A stretch of DNA of 8,685 bases from Candidatus Moraniibacteriota bacterium (GTDB lineage: Bacteria; Patescibacteriota; Minisyncoccia; Moranbacterales; GCA-2747515): assembly GCA_027016355.1 (NCBI GenBank), contig JALWAF010000135.1, forward strand, positions 2,501-11,185, written 5' to 3'. This document shows positions 6,301-8,685 of the stretch, in pieces. The notes below the pieces were generated by a model. That model made no database searches. It was given only the letters and a program-made list of their open reading frames with translations, and was not told the DNA's origin. The translations under genes and the position numbers were made by a program. Numbering within the stretch: position 1 is the first letter of the stretch; each line of letters opens with the position of its first letter.

Positions 6301-6335
6301 GGGAGCAGTTATTACATTAGTAACGACATGCTCCC
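6301..6335. terminator. Hairpin between the helicase gene and the small membrane-protein gene, possible terminator
   Basis: GGGAGCA (6301-6307) pairs perfectly with TGCTCCC (6329-6335). An inner GTTA (6308-6311) pairs with TAAC (6321-6324), with four unpaired bases on one side. On the plus strand it is followed by TGTTTTAT, a fair U-tract. On the minus strand, where it could end the helicase message, the following bases ACTCTTTATT are less suitable. It is either a modest terminator or a small structured element. Confidence 0.4.
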
Positions 6336-6405
6336 TGTTTTATCTCACAGTCCACACCCTGCGAGAAAGCTTAAAGAACTAAAATTTACTTTGTATCACT
6401 CGAAT

Positions 6406-6454
6406 GTGGCAAGTGAAAGATTATTTTTTTGTGGCAAGTGAAAGATTATTTTTT
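6406..6454. repeat. 25-bp tandem duplication across the helicase stop codon
   Basis: The unit starting GTGGCAAGTGAAAGATTA and ending in a T-run occurs at 6406-6430 and again at 6431-6454, with the second copy one T shorter. The copy at 6431-6454 contains the last two lysine codons and TAA stop of the minus-strand gene (stop at 6448-6446); the other copy lies just downstream of it. Seen from the minus strand, the gene's last nine or so bases plus 16 bases beyond are repeated once. Confidence 0.9.
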
Positions 6455-8685
6455 AAGAGATGCCAGAACGGCAAATGGATTATTAAATCCACTTTCTCCA
6501 CCAACTGAAGCAATTGGTTTTGATTTGGAGATATTCTGTAACCTCTTTCGGCATTTTTTATGCGGTCCAATAACAATGGCATATTCTGGAATACTCCATA
6601 CGCCACCATATGGATCCTTGCCAATCCACGATTCATACTCACTGACGTTAATCGGAAAATTCTCACGTTGCTTATCATGAGCTGTACGATCATTTCCCTG
6701 CATATCACGTGAATACGACGTGGTAAAAAATACCTCCTCTCCAGTTTCCAAATTCCAACCAGTACCTTCTCCTCGGAAAAACCGCCTTGGCAACTTCTTT
6801 CTCAGACTGGCAACAGTCTGACGTTGCTCAGCAGTTATTTCCTTTGGAAAATACACCACTTCCCATTTCTCACTGTACATATAGGAATATGTGCTTGTTT
6901 CATGGGAAAGTACCAGGTGTGTCGTCGGCAGATCGCCATAACTACCCTCTGATCCCTTAGGTTCAACGATCGAACCATCAGGAGTAATACAAAAGGCAGT
7001 AGTCCGCTCCTGACTTTGACCCGAAATTGGCACTGCTACATCCGGCCATAATTCACCGGCATCGATCAGTGCCTGACGTCTCTCCTCTGCCTCGCGCTTG
7101 AGTCGCTCCTGTTCCTCAAAAGTTACAATTGCACTTTCAAAACGATTTTTTAGCTTGTTCAGGATTTTCAATGCCCTTGTTGGCTGGGCTCGGTATCCAG
7201 TCAAGCCTACAAAATTTTCAGCAGTAGAGAGCTCTTGCCGAAGACCGTTGTAATAAGAAGTCTCATCAGAGGTTAAATTATAAGCTTCATGGTTATTCCA
7301 ATCAATTTGTTCAGAAAGCTCTTTGACTTTAACAAAAAGCTCTTGAGCCTCCTGTTTCAAACGATCAAAATTTTGTCGCTCAAATTCAGCTGTGTCAGCT
7401 TCCTCTTTTGCCTTTTTGGCTTTTTCCCAGGCATCATCCTTCTCAGAGGATTTAAACCAACGAATATACCACTGGGTATAAACGTCATCACACTCCCGTG
7501 ACTGCCATTGATATACCGGCACGGCATAAGCTAAAGAACCGGTATTTTGATCCCAAATAACAGGATCAGGCATTGCAGGGAAATCCTCCGGATACAAAAC
7601 TTTGATTTGATTATCGTAGTCTCCGTATCCCCCCTGGGAAATAAAGCTCTCCCAAGCCAATTCAAGACGCCGAACTTCAATCTTCTCAGCTAATTTTTCA
7701 ATTTCTTTGGAGTCAACATATACATCAGAGTATCCCTCTTCCAACACAGCAACTCTAACTTTACAGTTTTCTCCAAAATCAGGTAAATCAGCTAATTTAA
7801 CCTTTTTAGCCACCGACACCGACAACCAAAGAATAGCACCAGTATACATCCGGTTACTCAACTTGTATTCAATCGAAAACTCTTTACCGTCAATTGTCCA
7901 TACATCTGGACGCTCAACGGGAGTTCTCTTGCAAATATCAGCCAAGCTATCCACCAGAAGTACACTTTCGGCGTCAGCATCGCTGATGCTAAAATCAACA
8001 CCTTTTTCTTTCGCTTCTTGAAGGGTGCAGGCATTAACCTCTTCCAGCCGAACTTGAAAAATCTCACTCAATTTACCAGAAGTGATTTGACCAATACTCC
8101 CTTGCCAGCGAATATTTAAGACGTCAATCTCAGCAACTAAAGCATCATTATCAGCCTTGCCCGGATATTCTACTTTACCTGAAGCTAAAGCAGTGGCAAA
8201 GGCCTTAATTGCCTGTGGATCATCGCTTCCTCGAACAACTTTCTGTACGCGAATTTCCGTATTCACATACTTCAGATGCTCATCAGCCTCAACTATATCC
8301 CTTTCAGGATTGTATTCGTACTCATCGTACAAATATTTACATAATTGGGGATTGTCGGTAGCGATATCTTCCGGATCAATCTCCGAAAGAACTTCAGCAA
8401 AACGCAGATCTGAACCACGCCAACCAATACCCTTAGCTAGAGTAACGCTGGAAAACAGAACAACCTTTGGCCATTCTTTGACAACATTTAGAGCCGAAGA
8501 AGACGAAACTATTAGGTCATACAAAATACCTGAATAATTATTTTCCTCCTTGTGAACTGCCAAATTATTAACCAATCCGGCAGCCAGCGCTCGAACGACC
8601 AATTGGGGATTAACTGTTTCGGCCCCAGCATCCTTTTTCCCGCTTATCCCCGCTTCCCGCAAGGCCTGGTCTATGTCCCTGATAC
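6446..8685 (-). CDS. DEAH-box RNA helicase-like protein, C-terminal accessory region plus large unknown extension; 5' end outside window
   Basis: The frame stays open to the window edge, so the TTG at 8662 is not a start; 745 codons are visible. The first residues, IRDIDQALREAGI, then NPQLVVRALAAGLVNNLAV, a short loop, and SSSSALN followed by PKVVLFSSVTLAKG and FAEVLSEIDPEDI, follow the pattern after the motor in DEAH helicases (RHA, Prp22, HrpA). There RDIREQL, an AL.AGLF.N element, a serine-containing SS.L segment, PKWVVY.ELV and the IDPEW strand form the ratchet-like and OB-fold domains. The Walker motifs would lie upstream, outside the window. From about residue 115 to the end I recognise nothing. 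There is a mixed alpha/beta region, a charged coiled coil at about 411-460, a second helix rich in Glu, Arg and Lys at about 520-540, and a Trp/Tyr-rich C-terminal part. HrpA also has a long C-terminal extension (DUF3418), but its typical motifs are not seen. It may act on RNA or ribosomes, as other DEAH helicases do; this is inference. Confidence 0.65.
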   Translation of the reverse strand, partial: IRDIDQALREAGISGKKDAGAETVNPQLVVRALAAGLVNNLAVHKEENNYSGILYDLIVSSSSALNVVKEWPKVVLFSSVTLAKGIGWRGSDLRFAEVLSEIDPEDIATDNPQLCKYLYDEYEYNPERDIVEADEHLKYVNTEIRVQKVVRGSDDPQAIKAFATALASGKVEYPGKADNDALVAEIDVLNIRWQGSIGQITSGKLSEIFQVRLEEVNACTLQEAKEKGVDFSISDADAESVLLVDSLADICKRTPVERPDVWTIDGKEFSIEYKLSNRMYTGAILWLSVSVAKKVKLADLPDFGENCKVRVAVLEEGYSDVYVDSKEIEKLAEKIEVRRLELAWESFISQGGYGDYDNQIKVLYPEDFPAMPDPVIWDQNTGSLAYAVPVYQWQSRECDDVYTQWYIRWFKSSEKDDAWEKAKKAKEEADTAEFERQNFDRLKQEAQELFVKVKELSEQIDWNNHEAYNLTSDETSYYNGLRQELSTAENFVGLTGYRAQPTRALKILNKLKNRFESAIVTFEEQERLKREAEERRQALIDAGELWPDVAVPISGQSQERTTAFCITPDGSIVEPKGSEGSYGDLPTTHLVLSHETSTYSYMYSEKWEVVYFPKEITAEQRQTVASLRKKLPRRFFRGEGTGWNLETGEEVFFTTSYSRDMQGNDRTAHDKQRENFPINVSEYESWIGKDPYGGVWSIPEYAIVIGPHKKCRKRLQNISKSKPIASVGGESGFNNPFAVLASLKK

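Noticed and set aside
6406..6454. Start of a CRISPR array, because of the 25-bp direct repeat.
   Set aside because: Only two copies, directly adjacent with no spacer, and no cas genes in view.
6421..8537. Several open frames of 69-126 codons opposite or out of frame with the helicase-like gene, and others opposite the GspE gene.
   Set aside because: They are fully inside long, well-supported coding regions, lack binding sites and have no recognisable features.
8660..8662. TTG at 8662 as the true start of the minus-strand helicase-like gene.
   Set aside because: The frame stays open to the window edge and the upstream residues IRDIDQA continue the DEAH helicase pattern, so the gene is cut by the window.

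Overview
The window looks like a piece of an AT-rich genome from a Patescibacteria (CPR) type bacterium. This is inferred from gene content and style, not from a marker gene. The signs are a DHH phosphoesterase tail next to a type IV pilus-type ATPase, a lone ruvB followed by two tiny membrane-protein genes, plus-strand genes with no visible Shine-Dalgarno sequence, and TAA stops with no in-frame TGA.

Left part (1-3662, plus strand): the 3' end of a DHH-family phosphoesterase gene closes with an intrinsic terminator. An extended -10 promoter then precedes a 1006-residue protein made of two complete GspE/PilB-type secretion ATPases joined head to tail. A perfect 13-bp hairpin terminator, usable from both sides, follows it.

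Middle (3629-4029): this 400-bp gap holds no credible protein-sized gene. It shows a strong sigma70-type promoter on the minus strand (TTGACA, 17 bp, TATAGT) that would produce a roughly 290-nt RNA ending at the shared terminator. That RNA has a 5' hairpin starting at the predicted +1, a 17-bp closing helix, an internal 11-bp hairpin and a perfect extended Shine-Dalgarno sequence. I could not assign it to any known RNA family. The plus-strand ruvB promoter (TTGTCA, 17 bp, extended -10 TAGAAT) overlaps the same palindromic -35 box, so the two promoters should compete.

Right-centre (4030-5826, plus strand): ruvB, a 74-residue two-helix membrane protein and a bacterial PH-domain (DUF304/bPH2-type) membrane protein lie 8-10 nt apart and probably form an operon.

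Right part (5827-8685, minus strand): a small two-helix membrane protein has its own promoter and a strong Shine-Dalgarno sequence. Beyond it, running off the window edge, is a long gene whose visible N-terminal part matches the C-terminal accessory region of DEAH-box (HrpA/RHA-like) RNA helicases. That region is followed by over 600 residues that I do not recognise. A 25-bp tandem duplication sits on the stop codon of this gene, and parts of the gene look richer in G+C than the left half.

The most interesting points are the unassigned minus-strand RNA with its shared -35 box, the double-barrelled GspE, and the helicase with a large unknown extension.
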